Positions 8,536 to 17,997 are shown, numbered from the stretch's first letter. The stretch: DNA of 64,000 bases from CAZTDU01 sp964617355 (GCA_964617355.1 CAZTXP010000146.1:6371-70370), one strand, 5' to 3'. Notes: generated by a model from the letters alone, not told the origin. Numbers and translations: made by a program.

Positions 8536-9542
8536 GCCGACTTCCGGCGGAACGGATTCGCGGCCGCCGCCCAGCGCCCCATGCGCTCGCGGCCGACCAG
8601 CACGATCGCCACCAGCAGCAGGCCGATCCAGAACTGCCAGTACTGCGGCGTCAGAGCGGCGAGCCAGTCCTGCATCAGCTTGAAGCCGATCGCGCCCAGG
8701 ATCCCGCCATAGAGATAGCCCGTGCCGCCGATGATCAGCACCAGCAGCAGGTCGGCCGAGCGATCGAAGGACAGCACGTCCAGCGAACAGAAGGCCGTGG
8801 TCTGCGTGAGGAGCGCACCCGCCACGCCGGCGAATCCCGCCGAGATCGCGTAGATCGCCACCAGCCGCGTCGACACCGGGATGCCGATCGCGCCGGCGCG
8901 CAGCGGGTTGGCCTTGATCGCGAGCAGCGACAGGCCGAAGGGCGAGTACGCGAGCCGTCGCGCGACGAGGAAGAACACGAAGAGCACCGCGAGCGCGTAG
9001 ATGTAGGCCGTGCGCCCGGCGATGTCGAACGCGAACTTGCCGAGCACCGGGGCGATGGTCACGCCCTGCAGGCCGTCGGCGCCGCCGGTGAGCCAGTCGA
9101 GGCGATTCGCGAGTTCGCGCAGCACCATCGCCACGCCGAGGGTCACCATCAGTCGCGTGAGGTCCGAGCCGCGCAGCACGAGGAAGCTGGTGGCGAGGCC
9201 GAGCCCGGCCGCGAGCAGGCCCGAGGCGAGCAGCGCGAGCACCGGCTCGGAGACGAGGTTGTGCTTCGCGAGCAGTCCCGCGGCGTAGGCGCCGAAGCCG
9301 AAGAAGGCCGCGTGTCCAAGCGACACGATGCCGGCATAGCCGAGGATCAGGTCCAGCGACAGCGCGAACAGGGCGAGGATCGCGATCTCGGCGAGGATCA
9401 GGTGCTTGCCCGGCAGCAGGAACACCGAGGCCGCGGCGAGCGCCCAGAACGCGAACTCGAGCGGCCGCCAGCGCGCGCGCTGCGCGAGGTGGTCGGCGAT
9501 GGCCTTGGACAGCACGCCCGCGTGCTCCACCCCGGTGCTCAT
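8532..9542 (-). CDS. livM: ABC transporter permease LivM
   Basis: A 336-aa permease. After a cytoplasmic N-terminus come about nine hydrophobic segments and the LivM signature GYAGIVSLGHAAFFGFGAY, with the EAA-like loop near YSPFGLSLLAIKANPLRAGAIGI. The ATG at 9542 overlaps the livH stop (ATGA) and is preferred to the long upstream extension, which is a shadow of livH in another frame. Confidence 0.92.
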   Translation of the reverse strand: MSTGVEHAGVLSKAIADHLAQRARWRPLEFAFWALAAASVFLLPGKHLILAEIAILALFALSLDLILGYAGIVSLGHAAFFGFGAYAAGLLAKHNLVSEPVLALLASGLLAAGLGLATSFLVLRGSDLTRLMVTLGVAMVLRELANRLDWLTGGADGLQGVTIAPVLGKFAFDIAGRTAYIYALAVLFVFFLVARRLAYSPFGLSLLAIKANPLRAGAIGIPVSTRLVAIYAISAGFAGVAGALLTQTTAFCSLDVLSFDRSADLLLVLIIGGTGYLYGGILGAIGFKLMQDWLAALTPQYWQFWIGLLLVAIVLVGRERMGRWAAAANPFRRKSA

Positions 9543-10399
9543 CGCCCCGCTACCCGGGTGAACAAGCCCTGCGGCCGCGCGATCAGCACCACGATCATGA
9601 TGGTGTAGATCACGAACGCGCCGACCTGCGGCGCGTAGTACTTGCCCGCGACGTCGCCGATGCCGAGCAGCAGCGACGCGAGGAACGGCCCGGTGATGCT
9701 CGAGGTGCCGCCCACCGCGACCACGATCAGGAAATAGATCATGAACTTGAGCGGGAAGTGCGGGTCGAGGCCGAGGATCTCGGCGCCGAGCGCGCCGCCC
9801 AGTCCCGCAAGCCCGGAGCCGACCGCGAAGGTCAGCGCGAAGATCGTGTTCACGGGGATGCCCAGGCCGCGCGCGGTGCGCGGGTCGTCCACCGCGGCGC
9901 GCAGGCGGCTGCCGAAGCGCGTCCGGGTGAGCGCGTACTGGAGCGCGAAGGCGAGCACGCCGCAGACGCAGATGATCAGCAGGCGATAGCGGCCGATGCC
10001 CACGCCGCCGACCTCGAAGCGGCCCTCGAGCATCGCCGGCAGCTTCACGAACACCTGCTGCGAGCCCATCACGTAGTCGGTGCCGGCCACCGCCATGAAG
10101 GCGAGGCCGATGGTGAACAGCACCTGGTCGAGGTGGCTCTTGGCGTACACGTGCCGGTAGAGCGTGCGCTCGAGCACCGCGCCGACGAGCGCCGGCACGA
10201 GGAAGGCGAAGGGCAGCGCGGCGAAGAAGGGCAGCCCGGCCTTGTTGACCAGCACCACCGCGCAATAGCCACCCGCCATCGCGAAGGCGCCGTGCGCGAG
10301 GTTGACGAGGTTCATCAGCCCGAGCGTCACCGACAGCCCGCACGCGAGCACGAACAGCAGCATGCCGTAGGCGATGCCGTCGAAGAGGATCGTCAGCAC
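9539..10399 (-). CDS. livH: ABC transporter permease LivH
   Basis: A 286-aa permease with about eight membrane segments. The family motif is at the N-terminus (GLMNLVNLAHGAFAMAGGY) and the EAA-like loop follows TRTRFGSRLRAAVDDPRTARGLGI. It lies 52 bp downstream of the binding-protein gene and overlaps livM by 4 bp. Confidence 0.92.
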   Translation of the reverse strand: MLTILFDGIAYGMLLFVLACGLSVTLGLMNLVNLAHGAFAMAGGYCAVVLVNKAGLPFFAALPFAFLVPALVGAVLERTLYRHVYAKSHLDQVLFTIGLAFMAVAGTDYVMGSQQVFVKLPAMLEGRFEVGGVGIGRYRLLIICVCGVLAFALQYALTRTRFGSRLRAAVDDPRTARGLGIPVNTIFALTFAVGSGLAGLGGALGAEILGLDPHFPLKFMIYFLIVVAVGGTSSITGPFLASLLLGIGDVAGKYYAPQVGAFVIYTIMIVVLIARPQGLFTRVAGR

Positions 10400-10451
10400 G
10401 GGGGCGTTGCCTGGAGGGCGCCCGGCGCACGGCGCGCGCCGGGACCGGGGA

Positions 10452-11624
10452 TCACTTCTTCCTGGCCGCTTCCTTCGCGGGATCCTTCACCGCCTCGAAG
10501 GTCGCGAACTCGACGTTGTAGAGCTCGCCGCTGACCTTCTCGACCTTGCGGATGTAGATGTTCTGCACGATGTCGCGCGTCTCGGGGTCGATCGAGATCG
10601 GGCCGCGCGGGCTTTCCCACTTCATGCCCTTCATCGCCGCGATCAGCGCATCGCCGTCGGTGTTGCCGTTGGTCTTCTTCAGCGCCTCGAAGATCAGGTG
10701 CATGCCGTCGTAGCCGCCGACCGACATGAAGTTGGGGCGCAGGTTGCTGTGCATCTTCCTGAACGCGGCGACGTAGTCCTTGTTCTTCTGCGACGGGTGC
10801 GCAGCGGAATACAGGTGCGCGGTCACCGCGCCGAGCACCGCGTCGCCCATGCCATTCAGCAGGTCGTCGTCGGTGACGTCGCCCGGGCCGATCAGCTTGA
10901 TGCCCGCCTTGTCCAGGCCGCGCTCGGCGTACTGCTTGGCGAAGGTGCCGCCTTGCCCGGAGGGCACGAAGACGAAGATCGCCTCGGGCGAGGCGTCGCG
11001 CGCGCGCTGCAGGAAGGGCGCGAAGTCGGGGTTGGCGAGCGGCACCTTGAGTTCGGCCACCAGCTGGCCGCCGGCCTTGGTGTACGCCTCCTTGAAGGAG
11101 TTGAGCGCGTCGGCGCCCGGCGCGAAATCCGAGACCAGCGCGGCGACCTTCTTGATGCCGTTCTTCGCCGCCCAGTCGGCGATCACCACCGACGACTGCG
11201 GCAGCGTGAAGCTGGTGCGCACGATGTACGGCGAGCGCTCGGTGATGATCGACGTGCCGGCGGCCATCACCACCTGCGGCACCTTCGCCTGCGTGGCGAG
11301 CGGCGCGGCGGCAAGCGCGGCCGGCGTCACGCCGAAGCCGGCGATGAAGTGCACCTTGTCGTTGACGATCAGTTCCTGCGCGATGCGCTTGGTGTTGTCG
11401 GGGACCGCGCCGTCGTCCTTGACGATGACCTCGATCTTCTTGCCGGCCACCGTGGTGCCGTTCTGCGCGAGGTACAGCTTCACCGCGGCGTCGATCTGCT
11501 TGCCGGTGGAGGCCTGCGGGCCGGTCATCGGCAGGATCAGGCCCACCTTGACCTGCGCCACGGCGGCGCCCGAGATGCACAGGCCGGCGGCGAGCGCGGC
11601 CAGCAGGGATTTGCGTGCGTACAT
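10452..11624 (-). CDS. livK: Periplasmic amino acid-type binding protein LivK
   Basis: A 390-aa precursor with a clear signal peptide (MYARKSLLAALAAGLCISGAAVA). The mature start VKVGLILPMTGPQASTGKQ is the type I periplasmic binding (leucine-binding-like) fold, with VIVKDDGAVPDNTKRIAQELI and DSYDG/GYDGMHLIFEALKKT blocks. The ATG at 11624 has GAGGAGG 5 nt upstream. It is the first gene of livKHMGF, so the promoter should lie in the 188-bp gap to 11813. Ligand unknown. Confidence 0.9.
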   Translation of the reverse strand: MYARKSLLAALAAGLCISGAAVAQVKVGLILPMTGPQASTGKQIDAAVKLYLAQNGTTVAGKKIEVIVKDDGAVPDNTKRIAQELIVNDKVHFIAGFGVTPAALAAAPLATQAKVPQVVMAAGTSIITERSPYIVRTSFTLPQSSVVIADWAAKNGIKKVAALVSDFAPGADALNSFKEAYTKAGGQLVAELKVPLANPDFAPFLQRARDASPEAIFVFVPSGQGGTFAKQYAERGLDKAGIKLIGPGDVTDDDLLNGMGDAVLGAVTAHLYSAAHPSQKNKDYVAAFRKMHSNLRPNFMSVGGYDGMHLIFEALKKTNGNTDGDALIAAMKGMKWESPRGPISIDPETRDIVQNIYIRKVEKVSGELYNVEFATFEAVKDPAKEAARKK

Positions 11625-11812
11625 GCGGTCCTCCTCCAGGATTCCGGCACCCTCCCCGGGGCCGGCCCGGAAGGATGCCGCTTGCGACCCAAAAAGGGAA
11701 GCGGCCGTCATGCTCCGGCAAGGGTCGCAAGGCGGGCGCAAGGGCCGGGTCAGGGGCAGGCAAGGGCCGCCTGCGAGCATCGGGCTTCCCACACGCCACG
11801 AAAGGGCGCGCC

Positions 11813-11980
11813 ATGCACCGCTTCGCCACCGGATTCCTGCTCGCTTCGCTCAGTTCCGCCTGCTTCGCCGACAACGGCGTCAAGAAGGACATCCAGCGCC
11901 TCGGGCGCGCCAGCACGCTCATCTTCGGCGTGCTGTTCCTCGTCGCCGAGGTGGCGAGCTTCCTCGGCCTCGGCGCCTAG
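11813..11980 (+). CDS. Small membrane or exported protein, 55 aa
   Basis: The ORF has a signal-like N-terminus (FATGFLLASLSSACFA), a short charged stretch (DNGVKKDIQRLGRAS) and a second hydrophobic segment (TLIFGVLFLVAEVASFLGL). AAAGGG lies 7 nt before the ATG. No family is recognised. It is alone on the plus strand between livK and the tannase-like gene, and ends 6 bp from the latter's stop. It is probably real because of codon use and length of the hydrophobic core, but this is inference. Confidence 0.45.
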   Translation: MHRFATGFLLASLSSACFADNGVKKDIQRLGRASTLIFGVLFLVAEVASFLGLGA

Positions 11981-11986
11981 CGCCGC

Positions 11987-13696
11987 CTAGGGTCGCGAGT
12001 CGCGGCAGGCCCAGCTCGCCGCGGCCTTCGGGTCGCCCGGCGGCTGTTGGCGATAGCCGTTGAAGTGCGGGTAGCCGGGGTAGCGGCACAGCGGGCGCGA
12101 GGCGAGCGTTGCGAACGGCGGCGTCGGCGCGTTCAGCACCTGCACGAGCGTGTCGGCGGGCGCCTCGGCGCGCTCGACCCAGCCTTCTAGCACCGACAGC
12201 AGGTCGACCGAGGTCGGCACGTACTCGCGCGTGGTGAGGCTCCGCCCGTGCCCGGTGTGCGTCGACGCGCTCGACGCGTAGAGGCGCAGGAAGCCCTCGA
12301 CGCGCGCCTCGCCCATCTTCTCGACCACCGACTCCCAGTAGCGCACGCCCGCCATCGGGCTCTGCGCGTAGTCGCCCATGTTCTCGCGCAGCAGGATCTT
12401 GCCGCCGCGCGCCTCGAAGGCCGAGAGATCAGGGTCGGTGGAATCCATCAGCGACGAAACCGCTTCGACGCGCGCGCGGAAGCGCACGGGGTCGTAGTTG
12501 CGCGGATCGAACTTCGCGTCGCGCGCGATGAAGTAGCGCAGCACGTTGTTGCCGTAGGTCCAGTGGATCGAGTGGCCCTTGGTCGGCGGGAACGCGGGCG
12601 GGTTCGCGCCGGTGACCCACGCGCCCAGGCCGCCCGAGACGTCCTCCACTCCCCACAACCAGCGCGGATACTCGGTCACGCCGTTCGCGTGCGGGAACGG
12701 ATACTTCAGCGGTTCGTGCATCGAGGCCACGGCGCGCAGCTGCAGGTCGGACAGGCACGCCGGGCCGGTGTCGCGCCCGCCTTCGCAGCGCAGCTTCGCC
12801 GGGTCGAAGATCGCCGCGCACGCGTGGTAATTGTTCACCACGCCGTCGGCGAGGCCGTCGAGGCCGTCGCACGCGGTGGTCACTGCCCGGCCGAGCAGCG
12901 CGACCTTCTCCGGCGGCAGCCAGCCGCCTTCGAGTTGCGCGCGCTGGCTCGGCTGGTAGGCGTGCATCAGGCCGACCCAGTTCACCACCGGCACCACGCT
13001 CACCACGCCGTCGAAGTCCCGCGGGTAGCGTTGCGCCATGGTGAGTCCCTCGCGCCCGCCTTCCGAACCACCGAAGAAATACACGCGCGCTGGCGCACGG
13101 CCGTAGAAGCGCGCCGCGACCGCCACGGCGACGTCGCGTACCTTCTTGTACGACGCGTGCGCGAAGTTCACCAGCGCCTCGTCGTTCAGCGCCCAGGCGC
13201 CGATCTCGGTCGGCGCGTAGTCGGTAGTGCGATGGCCCGAATCGGTGCCGTAGGTGAGGTAGCCGCGCTCCAGCGGCGTCGGCGATCCCGCGGGCGCGTC
13301 GCGCAGCGGTGCGAGGCCGGAGATCACCACGCCGTTCAGCCCGCCGCCGCCGTACTGCAGCGCCTTGCCGTTCCACGCCAGGGGCAGGTTGATCTGGAAG
13401 CGGATCGGCGGCGCGGCCGGGTCGGTCGGCGGCAGTTCGCCGAGCAGGCGGCAGTTCGCGGGGGTGGCGGACTCGAGGTTGCCGCCGGCCTTCACGGCGA
13501 GCGGCGAGGCGAGGATGCGCTCGGCCGACGTGATCGTCGCGCCGCGGCTCGGCAGCCCGATCTCCGGGGCGGGGACCGTCGCGCCCTTCAGCGTCGCGCA
13601 CGCGGCGCTGAGTTCCTCCGGAGACGGCACGGAGGCGCAGCCCGCGAGCGCCATCGCCGCGATCGCCATCATCCGCATCGCGGCAGGACGGCGCAT
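11987..13696 (-). CDS. Tannase/feruloyl-esterase-family lipoprotein
   Basis: A 569-aa alpha/beta hydrolase of the tannase and feruloyl esterase family. The lipobox MALAGC marks it as a lipoprotein. The conserved blocks are LPLAWNGKALQYGGGGLNG, GYLTYGTDSGH, the nucleophile elbow FFGGSEGGREGL, catalytic Asp region GGKILLRENMGD and His in THTGHG. In characterised members the nucleophile is preceded by Cys (CS motif); here that position is Gly, so the usual active-site disulfide cannot form. The start overlaps the upstream stop (TGATG), so it is coupled to the MliC-like lipoprotein. Likely substrate: an ester of an aromatic acid; not provable here. Confidence 0.8.
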   Translation of the reverse strand: MRRPAAMRMMAIAAMALAGCASVPSPEELSAACATLKGATVPAPEIGLPSRGATITSAERILASPLAVKAGGNLESATPANCRLLGELPPTDPAAPPIRFQINLPLAWNGKALQYGGGGLNGVVISGLAPLRDAPAGSPTPLERGYLTYGTDSGHRTTDYAPTEIGAWALNDEALVNFAHASYKKVRDVAVAVAARFYGRAPARVYFFGGSEGGREGLTMAQRYPRDFDGVVSVVPVVNWVGLMHAYQPSQRAQLEGGWLPPEKVALLGRAVTTACDGLDGLADGVVNNYHACAAIFDPAKLRCEGGRDTGPACLSDLQLRAVASMHEPLKYPFPHANGVTEYPRWLWGVEDVSGGLGAWVTGANPPAFPPTKGHSIHWTYGNNVLRYFIARDAKFDPRNYDPVRFRARVEAVSSLMDSTDPDLSAFEARGGKILLRENMGDYAQSPMAGVRYWESVVEKMGEARVEGFLRLYASSASTHTGHGRSLTTREYVPTSVDLLSVLEGWVERAEAPADTLVQVLNAPTPPFATLASRPLCRYPGYPHFNGYRQQPPGDPKAAASWACRDSRP

Positions 13697-14070
13697 CACG
13701 GTTGCGGCTTCGCGGCCGGCTTCTCCGGCTCCGCCGAGGGCAGCTTGCAGTTCGTGAACGTCGCGGGCGGGTCCTGCAGCTTCGCCTGGTTGCCGTCGAG
13801 CTCCAGCACGACGTTGCCGATGCCGTAGCGCTGGCTGCCTTCCGCGCCGATGCGCGCCAGGCGTACCTCGCGATCGGGCGCGATCAGCCACACCGTGGTG
13901 GCGTCGACGCGGCGCACCCAGAAGCGGCGATTGCCGTCGCAGCGGTACTCGGTGGCGCCGCCCATGTCGCGGCGCACTTCGCCCGGGCCGCTCGAGGAGA
14001 ACGGGTTCAGGTTCATGCTGCAGCCGGCGGCGAGCGCGGCGACGACGGCGAGCGAGATGCGTGGGGTCAT
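13696..14070 (-). CDS. MliC/PliC-like lipoprotein (C-type lysozyme inhibitor fold)
   Basis: A 124-aa protein with lipobox AALAAGC. The mature part shows the MliC pattern: TEYRCDGNRRFWVR, a middle strand with LAR, GSQRYGIGNVVLEL and a closing Cys in TFTNCKL, giving the two Cys expected. MliC proteins block host or predator lysozymes at the cell surface. The match is by pattern and not strong, and a general eight-stranded lipoprotein is the alternative. It is translationally coupled to the tannase-like gene. Confidence 0.55.
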   Translation of the reverse strand: MTPRISLAVVAALAAGCSMNLNPFSSSGPGEVRRDMGGATEYRCDGNRRFWVRRVDATTVWLIAPDREVRLARIGAEGSQRYGIGNVVLELDGNQAKLQDPPATFTNCKLPSAEPEKPAAKPQP

Positions 14071-14303
14071 GCGGGGCTTTCCGATGCGGGGATGCGCGAG
14101 TGTACGCCGGCGCGGCCGGCGTCGTGCACGCGCGACGCCCGAAACCGCAAGCGGATCAGCGGCTTTCGGGATCCGTGGCATTCGTCGTCGCCGCGACGCG
14201 ACGGATCGCGCGCGCAGGCCGGCACGGTTCTCCTCTGCGCGGCGCCCTGGCACGGCGATTGCACGGAGGGAGGCAACGCCTTCAATCGAAGAAGAGGTCG
14301 ACC

Positions 14304-14537
14304 ATGGAACCGAAGCAACGCATCCTGTCCGTGCTCGTGCTGGCCGTCGCGCTTGCGGGTTGCGCCGCGCGGCCGACCAAGCAGGAAGTCGGTGCCGTCA
14401 CCGGCGCAGTCGTGGGCGGCGTGGTGGGCACCGCCGTGACCGGCAGCACGCTCGGCACCGCGGCCGGCGCGGGCGCCGGCGCGTATCTCGGCGGGCAGAT
14501 CGGCCGCGATCTCGACCGCGGCCGTCGCTGGTATTAG
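14304..14537 (+). CDS. Glycine-zipper lipoprotein (OsmB-like)
   Basis: A 77-aa protein with lipobox VALAGC followed by a glycine-zipper 2TM segment (VGAVTGAVVGGVVGTAVTG.. GTAAGAGAGAYLGGQIG). This family includes OsmB and related small envelope lipoproteins induced by osmotic or envelope stress. GAAGAGG lies 7 nt before the ATG. A 233-bp gap without other features separates it from the MliC-like gene. Confidence 0.8.
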   Translation: MEPKQRILSVLVLAVALAGCAARPTKQEVGAVTGAVVGGVVGTAVTGSTLGTAAGAGAGAYLGGQIGRDLDRGRRWY

Positions 14538-14539
14538 CG

Positions 14540-15499
14540 CTACTCGACCTTCGCGCCCGAGGCCTTCACCACCTTGCCCCACTTCTCGATCTCGCGCTCG
14601 ATCAGCTTGCCGAACTCGGCGGGGCTCATCGGGCGCGGGATCGCACCCTGCGCGTCGAAGCGCGAACGCACGTCGGGCAGGGCGAGGACCTTGTTGGTCT
14701 CGGCATTGACGCGCTGGATCACGTCGGCAGGCGTGCCCGTGGGCATCATGATGCCGAACCACGCCGAGGCCTCGTAGCCGGGCACGCCGGCCTCGGCCAC
14801 CGTCGGCGCGTCGGGCAGAGAAGCCTGCCGCGTGGCGGTCGTCACCGCGAGCGCGCGCAGCTTGCCGCTCTTGATGTGCGGCATGGCCGCGGGCAGGTTG
14901 TCGAACATCACCGACACCTGCCCGCCGATGAGATCCGTCAGCGCCGCCGCGCTGCCCTTGTACGGCACGTGGATGATGTCCACGCTGGTCAGCATCTTGA
15001 AGAGTTCCGCCGACAGGTGGATGGTGGTGCCGGCCCCCGAGGACGCGAAGTTCACCTTGCCCGGGTTGGCCTTGGCGTAGTCGATGAATTCCTTCACCGT
15101 CTTCGCCGGCACCGACGGGTTCACCACCATCACGTTCGGCACCTCCGCGACCATCGCCACCGGCACGAGGTCCTTGACGAGGTTGTAGCCGAGCTTGGTG
15201 TACAGCGTGGCGCTGATCGACTGCGCGGCGGTCACTTGCAGCCACGTGTAGCCGTCGCCGGGCGATTTCGCCACTGCCTCGGTGCCGACGTTGCCCGCGG
15301 CGCCGGCGCGGTTCTCGACCACCACCGGCTGGCCGAGGATGCCGGCGAGCTTGTCGGCCACCGCGCGCGCGGTGATGTCGGTCGCGCCCGCCGGCGGGAA
15401 CGGCACGACGTAGCGGATCGGCTTGACGGGATACTGCGCGTGCGCGGCGCCGGCGAGGGCCAGCGTCGCCATCGTCGCGGCGAACAGGGTGCGGATCAT
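14540..15499 (-). CDS. Bug-family (TctC-like) periplasmic receptor
   Basis: A 319-aa Bug protein: signal peptide ending AGAAHAQ, then YPVKPIRYVVPFPPAGATDITAR and VENRAGAAGNVGTEAVAKS, the two signature blocks, and PTVAEAGVPGYEASAWFG near the C-terminus. Bug proteins bind small carboxylates and in some cases feed tripartite tricarboxylate transporters; many are orphans, as here (no TctAB nearby). GAGGAGG precedes the ATG by 5 nt. Ligand unknown. Confidence 0.9.
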   Translation of the reverse strand: MIRTLFAATMATLALAGAAHAQYPVKPIRYVVPFPPAGATDITARAVADKLAGILGQPVVVENRAGAAGNVGTEAVAKSPGDGYTWLQVTAAQSISATLYTKLGYNLVKDLVPVAMVAEVPNVMVVNPSVPAKTVKEFIDYAKANPGKVNFASSGAGTTIHLSAELFKMLTSVDIIHVPYKGSAAALTDLIGGQVSVMFDNLPAAMPHIKSGKLRALAVTTATRQASLPDAPTVAEAGVPGYEASAWFGIMMPTGTPADVIQRVNAETNKVLALPDVRSRFDAQGAIPRPMSPAEFGKLIEREIEKWGKVVKASGAKVE

Positions 15500-15586
15500 G
15501 GTTCCTCCTCCAAGGATTCGCGCAACTCTAGCAAACGCTGGAGGGAACGCCGCACCGCTGGTCGAACCGCTATCATCGCCGCACCG

Positions 15587-16630
15587 ATGAAGACCCTGCG
15601 CGCGTCCCTGTTGCTGACCCTTGCCCTCGCCGCCTGCGGCGAGGAGTCGAAACCGCCCGCGAAGCCCGCCGCCGAGTCGAAGGGCGCCGCGCCAGCGGCC
15701 GCGCCGGTCGACACGCGCACGCCGGTCGAGAAGGCGGCGGAGTCCGGCGACGCCAAGGCGCAGGTGGCGCTCGGCGACGCCTACGCCACCGGCACCGGCT
15801 ACGACAAGAGCGCCGAGAAGGCGATCGCATGGTACGAGAAGGCGGCCGCGCAGGGCGAGCCCGACGCGATGCGCGCGCTGTCGCGCCTCTACGCGAGCGG
15901 CGACCTGCTCGAGAAGGATCCGGTGAAGGCCTTCGAGTGGCTGCGCCGCGCCGCCGACAAGGGCGGCGGCCCCGACGACGAATTGATGGTCGGCGTGATG
16001 CTGAGGAACGGCATGGGCGTCGAGAAGGACGGCGAGAAGGCCGCCGAGTGGTTCCGGAAGGCCGCGGCGCACGGCAACATCGAGGCGCAGTACTACCTCG
16101 GCGTGATGCACGGGCAGGGCGATGGCCTGCCGAAGGATGTCGCGCTCGCGGTCGAGTGGCACCAGAAGGCCGCGATGCAGGGCCATCGCTCCTCGCAGTT
16201 CAGCCTCAGCTGGTACTACGGCGAGGGCGAGGGCGTGGCGAAGGACGAGGTGCTCGCCTACGTGTGGGCGAACCTGGCCGCGGCCACCGGCAGCGAGGCG
16301 GCCGTGAAGCGACGCGACGCGCTGGAGGTGACGCTCTCTCCCGAGCAGAGGAACGAGGCGCAGCGCCTGTCGTCGAACTGGAAGAAGGGCACGCTGCCGC
16401 GGCGCCTGTCCGCCGAGGCGGCGGCGAAGCTGCCCGCGGTCGAGGAGCCTGCGCCGAAGGCGTCCGCGAAGGCGGGCGACAAGGGCGCAGACAAGGGCCG
16501 CGCCGCGCGAGAGGACAAGGCCGTATCGAAGGCGCCCGGCGGGCCGAGCCTGCCCACGGTGAAGTTGAAGCCGCCCCCGGAAGACGCGCCTTCGCCGAAC
16601 GACCTCGCCGGCCCCAAGGGCACGAAGTAG
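15587..16630 (+). CDS. Sel1-repeat lipoprotein
   Basis: A 347-aa protein with lipobox LALAAC, a proline/alanine linker, about five Sel1-like repeats (residues about 50-230; for example AIAWYEKAAAQGEPDAMRAL and AAEWFRKAAAHGNIEAQYYL) and a low-complexity Lys/Ala/Pro C-terminus. Sel1 repeats mediate protein-protein contacts, often in envelope stress or secretion. No enzymatic domain. It is divergent from the Bug gene. Confidence 0.85.
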   Translation: MKTLRASLLLTLALAACGEESKPPAKPAAESKGAAPAAAPVDTRTPVEKAAESGDAKAQVALGDAYATGTGYDKSAEKAIAWYEKAAAQGEPDAMRALSRLYASGDLLEKDPVKAFEWLRRAADKGGGPDDELMVGVMLRNGMGVEKDGEKAAEWFRKAAAHGNIEAQYYLGVMHGQGDGLPKDVALAVEWHQKAAMQGHRSSQFSLSWYYGEGEGVAKDEVLAYVWANLAAATGSEAAVKRRDALEVTLSPEQRNEAQRLSSNWKKGTLPRRLSAEAAAKLPAVEEPAPKASAKAGDKGADKGRAAREDKAVSKAPGGPSLPTVKLKPPPEDAPSPNDLAGPKGTK

Positions 16631-16635
16631 CGCCG

Positions 16636-17133
16636 CTACGGCGCGCGGCCGAGGCTTTCGTCGAGCAGTTGCAGCGCGCGCCGCGCGAAGGCGAACATGT
16701 TCGCCTCGCGATCGGGCGATCCGGTCTCGAGGGTGATCGCGATTTCCACGGGCCCGGCCACCGCGAAGCACGCGTGGCCCGCGGCGTCGCCGTAGCGATT
16801 GCCGGTCGGGCCGCTCGCGCCCGTCTCGGCGAGCGCCCACGCGATGCCGAGGCGTTCGCGCGCGCGTCGCGCCAGCAACTGCGCATACGCCTCGCTCGCC
16901 GATCGCATCCCGGCCATCTCTTCCTTCGCGATCGCGGCGATCACCGCGCGCGACCGCGGCGTGTAGATCACGCCGCCGCCGATGTAGTAGCCGGAAGCGC
17001 CCGGCACCGCGACCAGCGCGGCATTGATCAATCCGCCCGCCGAGGACTCGGACACGGCGATGGTCTCCTTGCGGGCGACGAGCTTCGCGCCACAGGCGGC
17101 GGCGAGTTGCACCAGTTCGTGGAAGTCGTTCAT
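16636..17133 (-). CDS. CinA C-terminal-domain protein (NMN amidohydrolase family)
   Basis: A 165-aa protein matching the stand-alone CinA/PncC domain, which deamidates nicotinamide mononucleotide in pyridine nucleotide recycling: VSESSAGGLINAALVAVPGASGYYIGGGVIYTPRSR and AETGASGPTGNRYGDAAGHACFAV. The common family motif ESCTGG reads ESSAGG, so a usually conserved Cys is Ser and function may differ. The start lies 1 nt after the stop of the aldo/keto reductase gene (TGA-G-ATG), implying coupling. Confidence 0.75.
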   Translation of the reverse strand: MNDFHELVQLAAACGAKLVARKETIAVSESSAGGLINAALVAVPGASGYYIGGGVIYTPRSRAVIAAIAKEEMAGMRSASEAYAQLLARRARERLGIAWALAETGASGPTGNRYGDAAGHACFAVAGPVEIAITLETGSPDREANMFAFARRALQLLDESLGRAP

Positions 17134-17134
17134 C

Positions 17135-17968
17135 TCAGAGCATCTCCAGCGGGCGCGCCTTCCTCGGCGGCGGGAAGGCAGCGTCCAGTTCGGCGAGTTG
17201 CGCCGCATCGAGGCGGATCTCGCGGGCGCGCAGGTTCTCGGCCATGCGAGCGGGGCTGCCGCTCTTCGGGATCGCGATCACGTCGTCCTTCGCCAGCAGC
17301 CAGGCGAGGGACGCCTGCGCGGGCGTCATGCCGTGGCGCGCGCAGAACGCGCGCAGGCCCGCCTGCGAGAAGAGCCGCGCCTGCTCCAGCGGCGAGTAGG
17401 CCATCACAGGGACCTTTCGTTCGCGCAGCCACGGCAGCAGGTCGAACTCGATGCCGCGGCGCGAGAGGTTGTAGAGCAGCTGGTTGGTCGCGGTCGCGGC
17501 GCCGCCGGCGAGCGGCCACCACTCCTGCATGTCGGCGAGGTCGAGGTTGCTGACGCCGTAGTGGCGGATCTTGCCGGCGGCCTGCAGCGCGACCAGCGCC
17601 TCGAGCGTGTCCTCGAAGGCCTCTCCGCCGCGCCAGTGCAGCAGGTAGAGGTCGATGCGATCCGTCTTCAGGCGTCGCAGGCTGCGCTCGCACGCCGCCG
17701 CGGTGCCGCGCCGGCTCGCGTTCTCGGGCAGCACCTTGGTGACGAGGAACACCTCGTCGCGCCGCCCCGCGATCGCCTCGGCGACCAGTTCCTCCGAGCG
17801 GCCGCTGCCGTACATCTCGGCGGTATCGACGAGCGTCGCGCCCGCGTCGAGCCCGGCTCGCAGCGCGGCGAGTTCCTCGGCGCGCGCAGACGCGCGATCG
17901 CCCATGTTCCAGGTGCCGAGGCCGAACGCGGGCACGCGCTCGCCCGAAGGCAGGGTGACGGTCTTCAT
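17135..17968 (-). CDS. Aldo/keto reductase
   Basis: A 277-aa AKR. The TIM-barrel catalytic set is visible: Asp and Tyr in LVDTAEMYGSG, Lys in VFLVTKVLP, His in LYLLHWRGG, and the NADPH-binding end VIAIPKSGSPARMAENL. The length fits AKR5-type enzymes (2,5-diketo-gluconate reductase-like). Substrate not deducible. It is followed by CinA on the same strand. Confidence 0.88.
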   Translation of the reverse strand: MKTVTLPSGERVPAFGLGTWNMGDRASARAEELAALRAGLDAGATLVDTAEMYGSGRSEELVAEAIAGRRDEVFLVTKVLPENASRRGTAAACERSLRRLKTDRIDLYLLHWRGGEAFEDTLEALVALQAAGKIRHYGVSNLDLADMQEWWPLAGGAATATNQLLYNLSRRGIEFDLLPWLRERKVPVMAYSPLEQARLFSQAGLRAFCARHGMTPAQASLAWLLAKDDVIAIPKSGSPARMAENLRAREIRLDAAQLAELDAAFPPPRKARPLEML

Positions 17969-17997
17969 GTCGCAGCCGATCCCGTGGGGAAGGGCGG

